Source of the DNA: Colwellia sp.
GTDB taxonomy: Bacteria; Pseudomonadota; Gammaproteobacteria; Enterobacterales; Alteromonadaceae
Assembly (NCBI GenBank): GCA_002733765.1
Contig: NVWU01000010.1
Span: forward strand, 62,001 to 126,000
DNA length: 64,000 bases
Reading direction: 5' to 3'
Shown here: piece by piece, positions 36,519 to 47,008 of the stretch
Numbering within the stretch: the stretch's first letter is position 1
Layout: every line of letters starts with the position of its first letter
Notes under the pieces: generated by a model
Told to the model about the DNA's origin: nothing
What the model saw: only the letters and a program-made list of their open reading frames with translations
Databases searched by the model: none
Translations under genes and position numbers: made by a program

Positions 36519-36552
36519 AAAAAGCACCATACATGACGAATGGTGCTTTTTA
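36519..36552. terminator. Bidirectional terminator between norF and porin
   Basis: AAAAAGCACCAT / ATGGTGCTTTTT stem with a short loop; T-rich on both strands, serving convergent norEF and porin genes. Confidence 0.85.
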
Positions 36553-36577
36553 TATTATACAGATACAACCAAATTCA

Positions 36578-37570
36578 TTAGAATTTGTATTGAATACCAG
36601 CTGCTAAGTAATCTCTATCTGAATTACTAACATCTGAGTCCATATCAAAGCTAGTATAGAAAGCATAAAGTTTAGTGTTTTTTGCTAATTTATAATCTAC
36701 GCCTGCTGTCATACCGGTTTTCGTAACATCATCTTGATCATAGTCAGCAATTTGATACTGGCCTTTTAAGGTAGCAGCACCAATTGAATATTTAGCTGAA
36801 ACCATTAAGCCGTCCATTTCATTACTACCATCAGTACTTTTTTCTTGAGTATGGTAGATAGCACCTAAAGTAACACCTGCCACTTTACCTTGAATTGTTG
36901 CACGAACAGTATCGTAGCCTTTAACTTCTGAGTCAACAGCAATTGCTGCATAGATATTCGATTTTTTAAGTTTTTTATCACCGTAAAATACTGCTGCTGA
37001 CATGCCATCTTCAGCAGAATTTTCAGCTGAATCTTCAGCAACATAGGTTAAACCTAATTGAAAACCATTAAATTTAGGTGACTTATATGTAAGAGTGTCA
37101 GACATACGGTTTTCACCTTTCCATAATACTTTAATATCCCCCTCTAAATCACTGAATAAATCTACTTTACCCTGTGATTGTTTTAATACAGTATCGTTTA
37201 TACCGAGTAAAACTTCACCGAAACCGCCTTTTAAGCCGACATATTGATTTCTATCTGTAATGCTATTACCTTTCTCGCTATCACCATCAAGGTCTACTTG
37301 AAACTCGATTTTAAAAACAACTTTTAAGTCATCATTTAGCTTGTGGTCACCTTTAAAGCCGATACGTGAAGCATTACTTTTAATTTCAGTAAAGCTACCT
37401 TCACCATCGCTGTCTCCACCAAGGCCGTCATCTGATGATTGCATAGAAACATCAGCTCTACCGTATATTTCAAGGTTAGTATCACTACCAACATCGAATT
37501 TAGCGGCGAATGTAGGAAGTGCTATAACTGAGCATATTGCTAATGCAAGCGTATTTTTAATTAGTTTCAT
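36578..37570 (-). CDS. Gram-negative porin
   Basis: Outer-membrane general porin of the OmpC/OmpU type, 330 residues. Signal peptide (1-22, ending PTFAA), then alternating beta strands with DLEIYGRADVSMQ near the start, K-G-D-H-x-L-N-D-D-L-K-V-V-F-K-I-E-F, the YVGLKGGFGEVLLGIND block around residue 105-125 and a C-terminal aromatic signal (AGIQYKF) for BAM insertion. Acidic loops suggest cation preference. Single gene with its own terminator. Confidence 0.92.
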   Translation of the reverse strand: MKLIKNTLALAICSVIALPTFAAKFDVGSDTNLEIYGRADVSMQSSDDGLGGDSDGEGSFTEIKSNASRIGFKGDHKLNDDLKVVFKIEFQVDLDGDSEKGNSITDRNQYVGLKGGFGEVLLGINDTVLKQSQGKVDLFSDLEGDIKVLWKGENRMSDTLTYKSPKFNGFQLGLTYVAEDSAENSAEDGMSAAVFYGDKKLKKSNIYAAIAVDSEVKGYDTVRATIQGKVAGVTLGAIYHTQEKSTDGSNEMDGLMVSAKYSIGAATLKGQYQIADYDQDDVTKTGMTAGVDYKLAKNTKLYAFYTSFDMDSDVSNSDRDYLAAGIQYKF

Positions 37571-38073
37571 GTTTTAAAGCCTTTTAATGTTTTTTATAAA
37601 TAAAATGTTTTGTTATATTCAAATGAATAACAAGTGCTAAAGTGTCTAACTGATTGCTATGCTATGCTTATTTTATTACATGAATATGACAGTGTGACAT
37701 ATTTACACTAATGTTTATTTTATTAAAATGCCCCTGCCAAGGCTTTTCTCTTTAGCTCAAAAGAGAAGCTAAGTAAAAGCAAATATTGCAGAACGAAAGC
37801 GTCCACAATAATCTGACTGAAAATTTGTACCATCTTAAATACACGCATAATTAATCAGATTGAATCAATACACTCAATAATAGTGTTAAAACGAAAAGTA
37901 AAGATGACCGTGGCTTAACTTATCCTGTTGAGTTTCCATAGATGCACCATCAATAAACACGTAAATAACCTGTTCCTCAACACTGATTGAAGTTGTTTGA
38001 GTATGCACTTTTCAGGTATCATGGCTTTTTTAAAAACAGCTTACAAAAGCTATCAATGCCTAGGATGTAATTT
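37571..38073. other. Intergenic between porin and rdgC
   Basis: Divergent promoter region. On the minus strand a GTG-started frame of 40 codons (38008-37886) reads EEQVIYVFIDGASMETQQDK in its middle, which may be a remnant or chance frame; no ribosome site is evident. Nothing else found. Confidence 0.35.
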
Positions 38074-38997
38074 ATGTGGTTTAAGAACCTATACTTTTTC
38101 GCTTTTACTCGACCTTTTGAGTGGTCAGAAGAAACGCTAGAAAAACACCTTTGCGAACATCTTTTTACTCCTTGTGGCTCTACTGAATTAGCGCATTTTG
38201 GTTGGGTCAATGCCCTCGGAAAACATGGCGATTCAAGTGTTCATTGTGCCAATGACAATTTCTTAATTTGTGCCCGTAAAGAAGAAAAAATCTTACCCGC
38301 GTCGGTAATCAAAGATATGGTTGAAGAAAAAATCAATTTACTTGAGCAAGAACAAAGCCGCGGCGCAACGAAAAAAGAAAGAGAACAGTTTAAAGAAGAT
38401 ATTACTTTCGAACTATTACCACGCGCTTTCTCACGTATTTCAGATACTCACGCTTACATTAGTCCAAAAGACAATATTATTGTTATCAATTCAAGCTCTC
38501 GTGGTAAAGCAGAAGATTTACTTGCACTACTACGAAAGGTACTAGGAACATTACCCGTAACTAGTTTAGAGCCTGATGTTGCTGCCGATGAAACCATGAC
38601 AGATTGGTTAATTAAGAAAAATTTAGGACCAAAATTTCAGTTAGGAATGGAAGCTGAATTTAATGCGATGGGCGATGACGGTGCTATTATTCGTGTAAAA
38701 AACCAAGATCTTGATAGCGATGAAATCAAATCTCATTTAGATGCCGATAAGTTCATGGTTAAAGTCGCAATGGAATGGGATGAATCTCTATCTTTTATTC
38801 TTTGTGATGATTTAGCCATTAAACGCATTAAGTTTTTTGATGTTATTCAAGAACAAAATGATGATATTGATAGTGACGATATTGTTGCTAAATTAGATGC
38901 TGACTTTGCCCTAATGGCAGGTGAATTAAATCGTTTTATTCATGATTTATTAGCTGAGTTTTCATTAAAAACCACTGATTTATTAGAAAAAGATTAA
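38074..38997 (+). CDS. rdgC: Recombination-associated protein RdgC
   Basis: 307 residues. Starts MWFKNLYFFAFTRPFEW as RdgC does, then LEKHLCEHLFTPCGSTELAHFGWVNAL in two steps and the later W-L-I-K-K-N-L-G-P-K-F-Q-L-G segment. RdgC binds DNA as a ring and limits RecA action. It precedes pgk in the same direction by 19 nt; co-transcription is possible but the functions are unrelated. Confidence 0.95.
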   Translation: MWFKNLYFFAFTRPFEWSEETLEKHLCEHLFTPCGSTELAHFGWVNALGKHGDSSVHCANDNFLICARKEEKILPASVIKDMVEEKINLLEQEQSRGATKKEREQFKEDITFELLPRAFSRISDTHAYISPKDNIIVINSSSRGKAEDLLALLRKVLGTLPVTSLEPDVAADETMTDWLIKKNLGPKFQLGMEAEFNAMGDDGAIIRVKNQDLDSDEIKSHLDADKFMVKVAMEWDESLSFILCDDLAIKRIKFFDVIQEQNDDIDSDDIVAKLDADFALMAGELNRFIHDLLAEFSLKTTDLLEKD

Positions 38998-39016
38998 ACT
39001 TTTGGAGCTTTAAAAA

Positions 39017-40198
39017 ATGTCAATTATTAACATGACTGATCTAAACTTATCTGAACAACGTGTGCTTATACGTGAAGATTTAAACGTCCCCGTACAAGAA
39101 GGTAAAATCACTTCAGATGCACGTTTACTAGCAGCCTTACCTACGATAAAACTTGCGTTAGAAGCCGGTGCAAAAGTAATGGTAATGTCACACCTTGGTC
39201 GTCCAACCGAAGGTGAATATAATACAGAATACTCTCTTCAGCCTGTTGCTGATTACCTAGCGGCAGCGCTTAACTATCCTGTACGCTTAGTAAAAGATTA
39301 CCTATCTGGCGTTGAAGTTGCTGTTGGTGAATTAGTTATTTTTGAAAACGTTCGCTTTAATCAAGGCGAAAAGAAAAATGATGATGCTTTAGCCCAACAA
39401 CTAGCCGCCCTTTGCGATATTTTTGTTATGGACGCTTTTGGTACTGCCCATCGCGCCCAAGCCAGTACACACGGCGTTGCTAAATATGCAGCTACCGCTT
39501 GTGCTGGTCCATTACTCGTAGGTGAACTAGATGCCTTAGGTAAAGCACTAGACAACCCTGCCCGTCCATTAGTTGCCATTGTTGGCGGTTCTAAAGTATC
39601 AACTAAACTAACAGTGTTAGAATCATTATCAGGGATTGTTGACCAACTTATTGTTGGCGGCGGAATTGCTAATACCTTTATTGCCGCGGCTAAACATAAC
39701 GTTGGAAAATCGTTATATGAAGCAGACTTAGTAGCCGAAGCCCAGCGCTTAACGCTACAAGCTCAAGCGAATAATGGTGATATTCCTATTCCTAGTGATG
39801 TTATTGTTGCCACTGAGTTTTCACCTACCGCTAAAGCAACATTAAAAAATGTTAGCGACGTAAGTGATGATGAAATGATTTTTGATATTGGACCCGATTC
39901 TGCTAAAGAACTTGCACAAATAATTAAAAATGCCGGCACTATTGTCTGGAATGGCCCCGTGGGCGTATTTGAATTTGATCAGTTTGGCAAAGGCACTGAA
40001 GCGATTGCTAACGCGATAGCGAATAGTTCTGCTTTTTCAATTGCAGGCGGCGGCGACACGTTAGCTGCTGTTGATAAGTATGGAATTAAAGATAAAATAT
40101 CGTATATTTCTACTGGTGGCGGTGCATTTTTAGAGTTTTTAGAAGGTAAAAAACTACCCGCAGTTGAAATTTTAGAACAAAGAGCAAGTAAACGATAA
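39017..40198 (+). CDS. pgk: Phosphoglycerate kinase
   Basis: Interconverts 1,3-bisphosphoglycerate and 3-phosphoglycerate with ATP. 393 residues. [11 protein letters not shown] substrate loop (Asp), [38 protein letters not shown] hinge ([11 protein letters not shown]), and the nucleotide GGGDTLAAV near the end. GGAG ribosome site before ATG. Followed by a terminator and then fba, as in the usual pgk-fba neighbourhood. Confidence 0.97.
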   Translation: MSIINMTDLNLSEQRVLIREDLNVPVQEGKITSDARLLAALPTIKLALEAGAKVMVMSHLGRPTEGEYNTEYSLQPVADYLAAALNYPVRLVKDYLSGVEVAVGELVIFENVRFNQGEKKNDDALAQQLAALCDIFVMDAFGTAHRAQASTHGVAKYAATACAGPLLVGELDALGKALDNPARPLVAIVGGSKVSTKLTVLESLSGIVDQLIVGGGIANTFIAAAKHNVGKSLYEADLVAEAQRLTLQAQANNGDIPIPSDVIVATEFSPTAKATLKNVSDVSDDEMIFDIGPDSAKELAQIIKNAGTIVWNGPVGVFEFDQFGKGTEAIANAIANSSAFSIAGGGDTLAAVDKYGIKDKISYISTGGGAFLEFLEGKKLPAVEILEQRASKR

Positions 40199-40232
40199 CT
40201 GTTTTCTAAAAACAAAAGCGAGAAATAAAAAT

Positions 40233-40268
40233 AAACCTTATGGAAATAATCTTTTCATAAGGTTTTTG
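40233..40268 (+). terminator. Terminator after pgk
   Basis: AAACCTTATG / CATAAGGTTTTT stem with a twelve-base loop. Confidence 0.8.
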
Positions 40269-40425
40269 TCTATTGAGTACAAAATTTTATCATTCGCTAT
40301 CAAACCTTCAAAACCACAATTTTCTGTGCCAGAAGTGATTAAACTCTGATATAATTTAGTCACTAAAAGAGAAAGTTTTCACTGAAATAAACAAAACGTC
40401 TAATTGACTAACCTAGGAGTAACCA

Positions 40426-41490
40426 ATGGCTTTAATTTCAATGCGTCAAATGCTTGATCATGCTGCAGAGTTTGAATATGGAATTCCCGCATTTAATGTA
40501 AATAATTTAGAGCAAGTGCGCGCAATTATGATTGCAGCAAATAAAACTGATAGCCCTGTTATTCTACAAGGATCGGCAGGTGCCCGTAAGTATGCTGGAG
40601 CTCCATTTTTACGCCATTTAATTTTAGCAGCAATAGAAGAATTTCCTCATATTCCTGTTGTAATGCATCAAGATCACGGTACTTCCCCAAGCGTGTGTCA
40701 GCGTTCAATTCAGTTAGGTTTTTCATCGGTAATGATGGACGGCTCATTAATGGACGATGGTAAAACACCAAGTAGTTATGAGTATAATGTAGATGTAACT
40801 CGTAAAACAGTTGAAATGGCACATGCTTGCGGTGTATCTGTTGAAGGTGAATTAGGTTGTTTAGGCTCACTAGAAACAGGTGAAGCCGGTGAAGAAGATG
40901 GTATTGGCGCTGTAGGTAAATTAACGATGGAGCAAATGCTCACAGATCCAGAAGAAGCGGCTGATTTTGTACAAAAAACGCAAGTAGATGCGTTAGCTAT
41001 TGCTTGCGGCACTTCGCACGGTGCTTATAAATTCACTCGCCCACCAACAAGTGATATTTTAGCGATTGATCGTATCAAAGCTATTCATACGCGTATCCCT
41101 AATACTCATCTAGTTATGCACGGCTCATCATCAGTTCCACAAGAGTGGTTAGCTATTATTAATGAGTATGGTGGTAACATACCTGAAACTTATGGCGTGC
41201 CTGTTGAACAAATTCAAGAAGGCATCAGAAATGGTGTGCGGAAAGTAAATATTGATACTGATTTACGATTAGCATCAACGGGTGCAACTCGACGCTTTCT
41301 AGCACATAATCCGAGTGAGTTTGATCCTCGAAAATTTTTAGCTGAAACAACCAAAGCAATGTCTGAAATTTGTATTGCTCGTTATGAAGCATTTAACACT
41401 GCTGGTAATGCTAGTAAAATAAAGCCGATTAGCCTTGATACTATGTTTGATCTTTATCAAACAGGTAAACTAAATGCATTAATCAAGTAA
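40426..41490 (+). CDS. fba: Fructose-bisphosphate aldolase, class II
   Basis: 354 residues, zinc-dependent. [15 protein letters not shown] start, AFNVNNLEQ, zinc-ligand region [25 protein letters not shown], and late [11 protein letters not shown] and N-x-D-T-D-L-R. This is the longer class IIB-like form with GxxxE. It acts with pgk in glycolysis and gluconeogenesis. AGGAG ribosome site. Confidence 0.97.
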   Translation: MALISMRQMLDHAAEFEYGIPAFNVNNLEQVRAIMIAANKTDSPVILQGSAGARKYAGAPFLRHLILAAIEEFPHIPVVMHQDHGTSPSVCQRSIQLGFSSVMMDGSLMDDGKTPSSYEYNVDVTRKTVEMAHACGVSVEGELGCLGSLETGEAGEEDGIGAVGKLTMEQMLTDPEEAADFVQKTQVDALAIACGTSHGAYKFTRPPTSDILAIDRIKAIHTRIPNTHLVMHGSSSVPQEWLAIINEYGGNIPETYGVPVEQIQEGIRNGVRKVNIDTDLRLASTGATRRFLAHNPSEFDPRKFLAETTKAMSEICIARYEAFNTAGNASKIKPISLDTMFDLYQTGKLNALIK

Positions 41491-41509
41491 TCCATATACA
41501 AATATATCC

Positions 41510-41548
41510 AAACCACCTAGCGATAGTATATCGATAGGTGGTTTTTTT
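41510..41548 (+). terminator. Terminator after fba
   Basis: AAACCACCTA / TAGGTGGTTT stem followed by seven T. Confidence 0.88.
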
Positions 41549-41679
41549 CTTTAGAGTTATTATTTACTTATCACGGTTATAATACCTCGTTTTATATTCG
41601 TTTATAAATCCATTATTTTTATTAACTATGATTTTTAATCATCCTAGTTAAGTTATTTTGTCTGAAAATTGAGAATGAA

Positions 41680-42567
41680 ATGTTTCGTTTTTTAGTATTA
41701 ACATCATTTTTACTCTTATCTGTTACTGCTTATGCACAAGGAAGTTACTCTCAAAATGAGCATAACTCTGTTTCAATAAGTGAAAAAAATTTCCACTCCG
41801 AAGCAACTGCTGCCGATATTATAGCTAGCCTTGAAAATACACTACAAACAAATACTGTCAATATAAAACCAATGCTAACTGTTTCTGCAGAGCTAGGTTT
41901 TTTATACAAAACAGGTAACACTCATAGTGCGGATGTGAAAACGGGAATTGATTTACGTTTCGAAAAAGAACGTTGGTTAAGTTTATTAAACATAGATTTA
42001 CTCATCAAAAAATCGGATATTGCTGATGAAGATACCGGTGCTCTACATTTTAAAACTACCGATCAAAAATGGACAATAGCTTCGCAAACTAACTACAGTT
42101 TAGACAGTAACGAAAAAAATTACATGTACGGTAATATTTGGTATGAAGAAAATGACTTTAGTAGCTTTATCAACCAAAATTCAATTTCTACTGGTTGGGG
42201 TAGACATTGGTATAAAACAAATAACACCTCACTTTGGGGTGATATTGGCCCCGGCTTTAAGCGTGATCAACTTAGATCGACAGATAAAGAACCAACAAAA
42301 ACAATAACGTCATGGATTATACAGGCCCAAGCGCTGTATATAAGAAAACTAGGCGAGCATGTAGAATTAAAACAATCTGTTAGTGCTAAGCAAGCGATAA
42401 AAAAAGGCGAGAATAGTATTTATAAGGCAGAAACCTCCATAACAACTAAACTTATTTCAACATTACAGCTAAAGTTTACTTTTACAATGAACTACAATAC
42501 TGACATCGAAGATGACAAAAAAAATCTAGATACCCAAACCGCCGTAACACTCGTTTATAGTTTTTAA
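41680..42567 (+). CDS. DUF481 family protein 1
   Basis: 295 residues with a signal peptide (1-19, ending AYA). DUF481 proteins are outer-membrane-type beta proteins with the SAELGFLYKTGNT start of the domain (about residue 70) and a C-terminal TAVTLVYSF typical of a barrel end. An extra 45-residue Ser/Asn-rich stretch precedes the domain and is lacking in its neighbour at 42661. The two are clear paralogues from tandem duplication. Function unknown. No catalytic motif. Confidence 0.85.
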   Translation: MFRFLVLTSFLLLSVTAYAQGSYSQNEHNSVSISEKNFHSEATAADIIASLENTLQTNTVNIKPMLTVSAELGFLYKTGNTHSADVKTGIDLRFEKERWLSLLNIDLLIKKSDIADEDTGALHFKTTDQKWTIASQTNYSLDSNEKNYMYGNIWYEENDFSSFINQNSISTGWGRHWYKTNNTSLWGDIGPGFKRDQLRSTDKEPTKTITSWIIQAQALYIRKLGEHVELKQSVSAKQAIKKGENSIYKAETSITTKLISTLQLKFTFTMNYNTDIEDDKKNLDTQTAVTLVYSF

Positions 42568-42660
42568 CCCACCTGATATTTAACATTAAAATAACCAGTG
42601 GTATAATCCCCTTGAATTAACATATTAGAATTAACATATTAGAAATAACAAGGGAACACC

Positions 42661-43428
42661 ATGATTCGTAACTACACACTAACAGCTTTATGCTTATTGC
42701 CACTAGTGTCATACGCAGCATCAGCGGAAGACACTGAAAAAAAATCAGCATATACGGCATCAGCTGAATTAGGCTTTTTATATAAAACAGGCAACACAAA
42801 AAGTGCAGATATAAAAGCTGGTTTTAATCTTCAGTATGAAAAAGACAAATGGCGCTCTGTAGTTGCTTTTAATATTCTAGCTAAAAAACTAGAAAAAGAA
42901 GATGACGCTGGCAACGAAGAATTTGAAACTACTGATAATAAGTGGGATATACTCACCCAAACCAACTACACCATAGGTGAAGAAGGTAAAAACTACCTTT
43001 ACGGTAACCTTGCCTATGAACAAGACAAGTTCAGTGGTTTTGAATCTCAAAGTTCATTTTCTGCTGGTTGGGGCCGTCATTGGTACGAAACTGAAACCTC
43101 ATCTTTTTTTGCTGATATAGGTCCCGGTGTAAAATATGACGTAAGCCGTGCAACTGATACAAGCAATACTAGCTTTATCATACAAGCACAAGCTCTTTAT
43201 ACACATAAGTTCAATGAACATGTTGAATTTAAACAATACCTTGTTGCTAAACAAGCCACTGAATCAGGTGAGAATAGTATTTATAAATCTGAAACTTCTG
43301 TTACCGCTCAGTTAATTGACTCTCTACAACTAAAATTCGCTTTACGTATAGATTACGATACTGAAGTTGAACCTGAATTTGAAAATACAAATACAGAAAC
43401 GTCAATGACATTAATTTATAACTTCTAA
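42661..43428 (+). CDS. DUF481 family protein 2
   Basis: 255 residues with a signal peptide (1-20, ending YAAS). Same domain as 41680-42567: SAELGFLYKTGNTKSADIKAG, GWGRHWYETETSS, KFNEHVEFKQYLVAKQAT, GENSIYKSETSVTAQLI, and a final aromatic strand SMTLIYNF. Acidic protein (many Glu/Asp). Predicted outer-membrane beta-barrel. Separate ribosome site AGGG; about 90 nt after the first copy, so both may be one message. A bidirectional terminator follows. Confidence 0.87.
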   Translation: MIRNYTLTALCLLPLVSYAASAEDTEKKSAYTASAELGFLYKTGNTKSADIKAGFNLQYEKDKWRSVVAFNILAKKLEKEDDAGNEEFETTDNKWDILTQTNYTIGEEGKNYLYGNLAYEQDKFSGFESQSSFSAGWGRHWYETETSSFFADIGPGVKYDVSRATDTSNTSFIIQAQALYTHKFNEHVEFKQYLVAKQATESGENSIYKSETSVTAQLIDSLQLKFALRIDYDTEVEPEFENTNTETSMTLIYNF

Positions 43429-43441
43429 TCAATTTACGCCT

Positions 43442-43484
43442 TATACCCAAGTCACCGTAAAATGCGAGTTTCAAGTGGGCGGGT
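43442..43484. repeat. Short inverted repeat resembling a D-type element end
   Basis: ATACCC ... GGGTAT flanks with ATGCGAGTTTCA inside, the same block found at the right end of the 51099-51293 element. Probably a deletion relic. Confidence 0.4.
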
Positions 43485-43528
43485 ATTTACGTTTTTTAAT
43501 TAGTGATGTTTAACGAAAAAAATGTATA

Positions 43529-43563
43529 AAAAAAGCTAGAGTTTTAAAAACTCTAGCTTTTTA
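43529..43563. terminator. Bidirectional terminator between DUF481 and aceA
   Basis: AAAAAGCTAGAGTTTT / AAAACTCTAGCTTTTT near-perfect stem, T-rich on both sides; serves convergent genes. Confidence 0.9.
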
Positions 43564-43612
43564 TTTATATTGAGCTTTTACAAACTCTACATAATTATTA
43601 ACAAGTCAACGA

Positions 43613-45199
43613 TTAGTTGAACTGGTTAGAAGTGTTTTTCGCGCCGCCAGCTTTAAGTGCATTTTCACCAGCAAAGTATTCTTTGTGGTCATCACCCATG
43701 TCTGAACCAGACATGTTTTGATGTTTAACACAGGCAATACCTTGACGAATCTCTTCACGTTGAACTTTCTTAACGTAACCAAGCATACCTTGTTCACCGA
43801 AGTACTCTTTAGCTAAGTTGTCTACAGACAACGCAGTAGTGTGGTAAGTAGGTAGAGTGATTAAGTGATGGAAGACATTCGCTTCACGTGCAGTATCTGC
43901 TTGGAAAGTACGAATGCGCTCATCAGCAACTGCAGATAATTCAGTTTCGTCATATTCAGCTTTCATTAAGTCAGCACGAACGTATGCAGATACATCTTCG
44001 CCCGCTTCAACCATTGCATCATATGCTTGTTGACGGAAGTTAAGCGTCCAGTTGAATGAAGGAGAGTTGTTATAAACAAGTTTCGCATCTGGGTGTACTT
44101 TACGAACATCATCCATCATGCCCGCAATTTCGTGTACTGTTGGAACTGCCGTTTCAATCCAAAGAAGATCAGCACCCGCATTAAGTGCACCAATACAGTC
44201 AAATACACAACGTTCATGACCAGTACCTTGACGGAATTGGTATAAACCTGAAGGTAAACGCTTAGGACGAACTAATTTACCGTCACGGTTAAAGCATACA
44301 TCGCCTTCTTCCATGTCAGCTACGCTGATTTCTTCAACATCTAAGTAAGAGTTATAGATATCACCAGCATCACCAGGCTCTTTAACTACCGCTATTTCTT
44401 TAGTAAGACCAGCACCTTCAGAGTCAGTACGTGAAACGATAATACCGTTGTCGATACCTAGCTCTAAGAAAGCATGACGTAATGCACGGATCTTAGAATG
44501 GAAATCAGCATGAGGAACAGTTACTTTACCATCTTGATGACCACATTGTTTCTCATCAGCTACTTGGTTTTCAATTTGAAGAGCACAAGCACCGGCTTCA
44601 ATCATTTGCTTAGCCATGATGTAAGTCGCTTCAGCATTACCAAAACCAGCATCGATATCAGCAACAATTGGTACAACGTGAGTTACGTGGTTATCAATTT
44701 TATCTTGGATTGCAGCTTTATCGCCTGCAGCAGCAGCATCTAGTTCACGGAAAAGACCGCCTAGTTCACGTGCATCAGCTTGACGTAAAAATGTGTAAAG
44801 TTCAGCAACCAAAGAAGCTACAGACGTTTTTTCGTGCATAGATTGATCAGGAAGAGGACCAAATTCGCTACGTAGTGCAGCAACCATCCAACCTGAAAGA
44901 TATAAGTAACGACGATCTGTTTTGCCATCAAAATGTTTCTTGATTGAAATCATTTTTTGTTGGCCAACAAAACCATGCCAGCAACCTAGAGATTGTGTAT
45001 ATTTAGTATTGTCTGCATCAAATGCAGCCATATCAGCACGCATAATGTCTGCAGTGTACTGAGCAATCTCTAAACCAGTTTTGAATCTGTTCTGGACACG
45101 CATACGAGCAACTGATTCTGGGTTAATAGGATCCCAAGAACTACCTGCTTTTGCTTTAATCGCTTGAACCGCTTCTATTGCACTTTGATAATTAGACAT
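43613..45199 (-). CDS. aceA: Isocitrate lyase
   Basis: Splits isocitrate to glyoxylate and succinate in the glyoxylate shunt. 528 residues, the long form seen in marine gammaproteobacteria and Pseudomonas rather than the 434-residue E. coli form. Catalytic Cys219 in KQCGHQDGK, Mg-site VADIDAGFGN around 180-188, SRTDSEGA, WIETAVPT, NNSPSFNW. GGAG ribosome site before ATG. It is divergent from a LysR gene across 360 bp, and malate synthase G lies 1.8 kb away, giving a complete shunt. Confidence 0.96.
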   Translation of the reverse strand: MSNYQSAIEAVQAIKAKAGSSWDPINPESVARMRVQNRFKTGLEIAQYTADIMRADMAAFDADNTKYTQSLGCWHGFVGQQKMISIKKHFDGKTDRRYLYLSGWMVAALRSEFGPLPDQSMHEKTSVASLVAELYTFLRQADARELGGLFRELDAAAAGDKAAIQDKIDNHVTHVVPIVADIDAGFGNAEATYIMAKQMIEAGACALQIENQVADEKQCGHQDGKVTVPHADFHSKIRALRHAFLELGIDNGIIVSRTDSEGAGLTKEIAVVKEPGDAGDIYNSYLDVEEISVADMEEGDVCFNRDGKLVRPKRLPSGLYQFRQGTGHERCVFDCIGALNAGADLLWIETAVPTVHEIAGMMDDVRKVHPDAKLVYNNSPSFNWTLNFRQQAYDAMVEAGEDVSAYVRADLMKAEYDETELSAVADERIRTFQADTAREANVFHHLITLPTYHTTALSVDNLAKEYFGEQGMLGYVKKVQREEIRQGIACVKHQNMSGSDMGDDHKEYFAGENALKAGGAKNTSNQFN

Positions 45200-45388
45200 A
45201 TCAATCTCCGTTTACTTTGTTTGTAGTATATAAAAAGCTATATTAGCTTGGTTGGTGTAACAAACTTTCTAAGCCGTTACACTAGACTGCAAAAATAATA
45301 ATCTAATTACTATGTATTTAGGAAATATATAATTATTATTACCATCATTCACACAGAAAATACTAAAGCTAAAATTTAAATAAAATTG

Positions 45389-45426
45389 ACTATAAGTAAA
45401 TAAAATCAAACTATAAGTAAGTAAAA
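45389..45426. promoter_or_regulatory. Direct repeat in the aceA-LysR control region
   Basis: ACTATAAGTAAATAAAA (45389-45405) and ACTATAAGTAAGTAAAA (45410-45426) match at 16 of 17 bases and are spaced 21 bp, two turns of DNA. Same-face spacing fits a regulator site, perhaps for the adjacent LysR protein. Nothing else is seen in 45200-45559. Confidence 0.5.
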
Positions 45427-45559
45427 ACAGTTAGTTATGACACAACCCGATTACAGATGTAATAAAGCACTATATAATAGCTAATAATAAACATTGAATA
45501 TTATAAAGAACTCGCTTATATCTATTTCAATTATGTTTTTATAAAGAGCCATTAAACTG

Positions 45560-46507
45560 ATGAATATTTCAAAAATTGATTTAAACCTACTGATCTATCT
45601 AGATGTTTTACTTAGAGAGAAAAATGTTACCCGTGCGGCTAACCAACTTAATATTACCCAACCCGCGATGAGTAATGGTTTAAAGCGTTTACGCAATTTG
45701 TTTAATGATCCTATTTTAGTGCGTACCTCTGATGGTATGGTGCCCACAGAAAGAGCAAGAACCTTAGCACCAACGATTAGAAAGATATTGCTTGAACTAG
45801 AAGAAGCACTACAAGGCGAAGAAGAGTTTAATGAGAAAAATAGTACTCGTGTTTTTCGTATTATGGCCAGTGATTACGCTGCGTCAACTCTATTGCCTGA
45901 ATTATTAAGACTACTTAATAAAACTGCGCCAAATGTTACCATTGATATAATGACACCAAGTGATGTTACTTTTCATGATGTTGAAGCAGGCAAAATAGAT
46001 ATGGCAATTAACCGTTTTGATGAATTACCACAATCGTTTCATCAAAAGTCTGTTTGGCGCGATTCATTTTCATGCTTGCTAAGTGCTGATAACCCTATCG
46101 TTGATAAATTCAATCTAAACTCTTACTTAGCATCCAAGCATGTATGGGTATCAAAAACAGGTTTTGGTGTTGGGGTGGGTATGAACCCAAATGATGTACA
46201 AAAACTTGGCTGGGTGGATGAGTCACTAGCAAAATTGAATAAAAAGCGAGACATTAAAGTTTTCACTCGAAATTACCATGTTGCCATGCAATTAGTTTAT
46301 AAAGGTAACTTAATTGCTACATTACCAACCAAAGCAGCCATGCTTCATAAAAATGATAATAGTTACATCATCATCAAACCACCGTTTGATATCCCAGAAA
46401 TGGAGTTAAAAATGATCTGGAGTCCATTACTGCATCATGACGCTAGTCATATTTGGTTTAGACAATTAGTCATTGAAGCTGCCAGACAAGTACAAATAGT
46501 TGAATAA
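45560..46507 (+). CDS. LysR family transcriptional regulator
   Basis: 315 residues. N-terminal winged helix (LNLLIYLDVLLREKNVTRAA, NQLNITQPAMSNGLKRLR, VRTSDGMVPT), followed by a substrate-binding domain. Its place between aceA and malate synthase G, divergent from aceA, suggests control of the glyoxylate shunt, an inference from position. The inducer is unknown. Confidence 0.88.
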   Translation: MNISKIDLNLLIYLDVLLREKNVTRAANQLNITQPAMSNGLKRLRNLFNDPILVRTSDGMVPTERARTLAPTIRKILLELEEALQGEEEFNEKNSTRVFRIMASDYAASTLLPELLRLLNKTAPNVTIDIMTPSDVTFHDVEAGKIDMAINRFDELPQSFHQKSVWRDSFSCLLSADNPIVDKFNLNSYLASKHVWVSKTGFGVGVGMNPNDVQKLGWVDESLAKLNKKRDIKVFTRNYHVAMQLVYKGNLIATLPTKAAMLHKNDNSYIIIKPPFDIPEMELKMIWSPLLHHDASHIWFRQLVIEAARQVQIVE

Positions 46508-47008
46508 ACACAAGCGTCACTAAATAAAAGAGAGAATATCCAAAAATAGGTACTTACCTTTAGATACAAAAGCTGAATTGATGATCTCAAGTTAACGCAT
46601 AAAATCAACAGATATAAGGGTCTGTTGATCTTCGATATTATTTTTACAGCTGCTTGTTGGCTATTTAGACAAGGCAGAGCCTTTGTCATATGGTTGTTCA
46701 GAACAATACACTCCTGCATTGTCTATAGGCACAACTAGCCACATGATCAGCTGTATTTATAATCCCACTATTAGTATCTATTTTACTACCATTTGTCCGC
46801 GAACAATCAACCTAGTCATAAATAAAATATATAAAATAAACGACAACATTCATAGAACTAATAATAGGTATTAATCTACTGCTATTGCTAGTTATACCTA
46901 TTCTTAATAGGATGACAACATATAATTATTTCATTCTAGCAGTGAAAAATTTCATCAAGCTTTATCAAAGTACGCTACATCCAAACAAGCAAGACAAGCG
47001 AGGAAAAT
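46508..47008. other. Intergenic between LysR and malate synthase
   Basis: 500 bp without a convincing gene. It holds one hairpin, ATCAACAGA / TCTGTTGAT (46604-46629), with a weak T tract further on, perhaps ending the LysR transcript. The malate synthase promoter should lie in the last 150 bases. Confidence 0.5.

Noticed and set aside
37886..38008. 40-codon GTG frame on the minus strand between porin and rdgC
   Set aside because: Protein-like in part but with no ribosome site and no family; kept only as a note in the intergenic entry.
46683..46874. 63-codon frame before malate synthase
   Set aside because: No ribosome site and low-complexity composition; likely chance.
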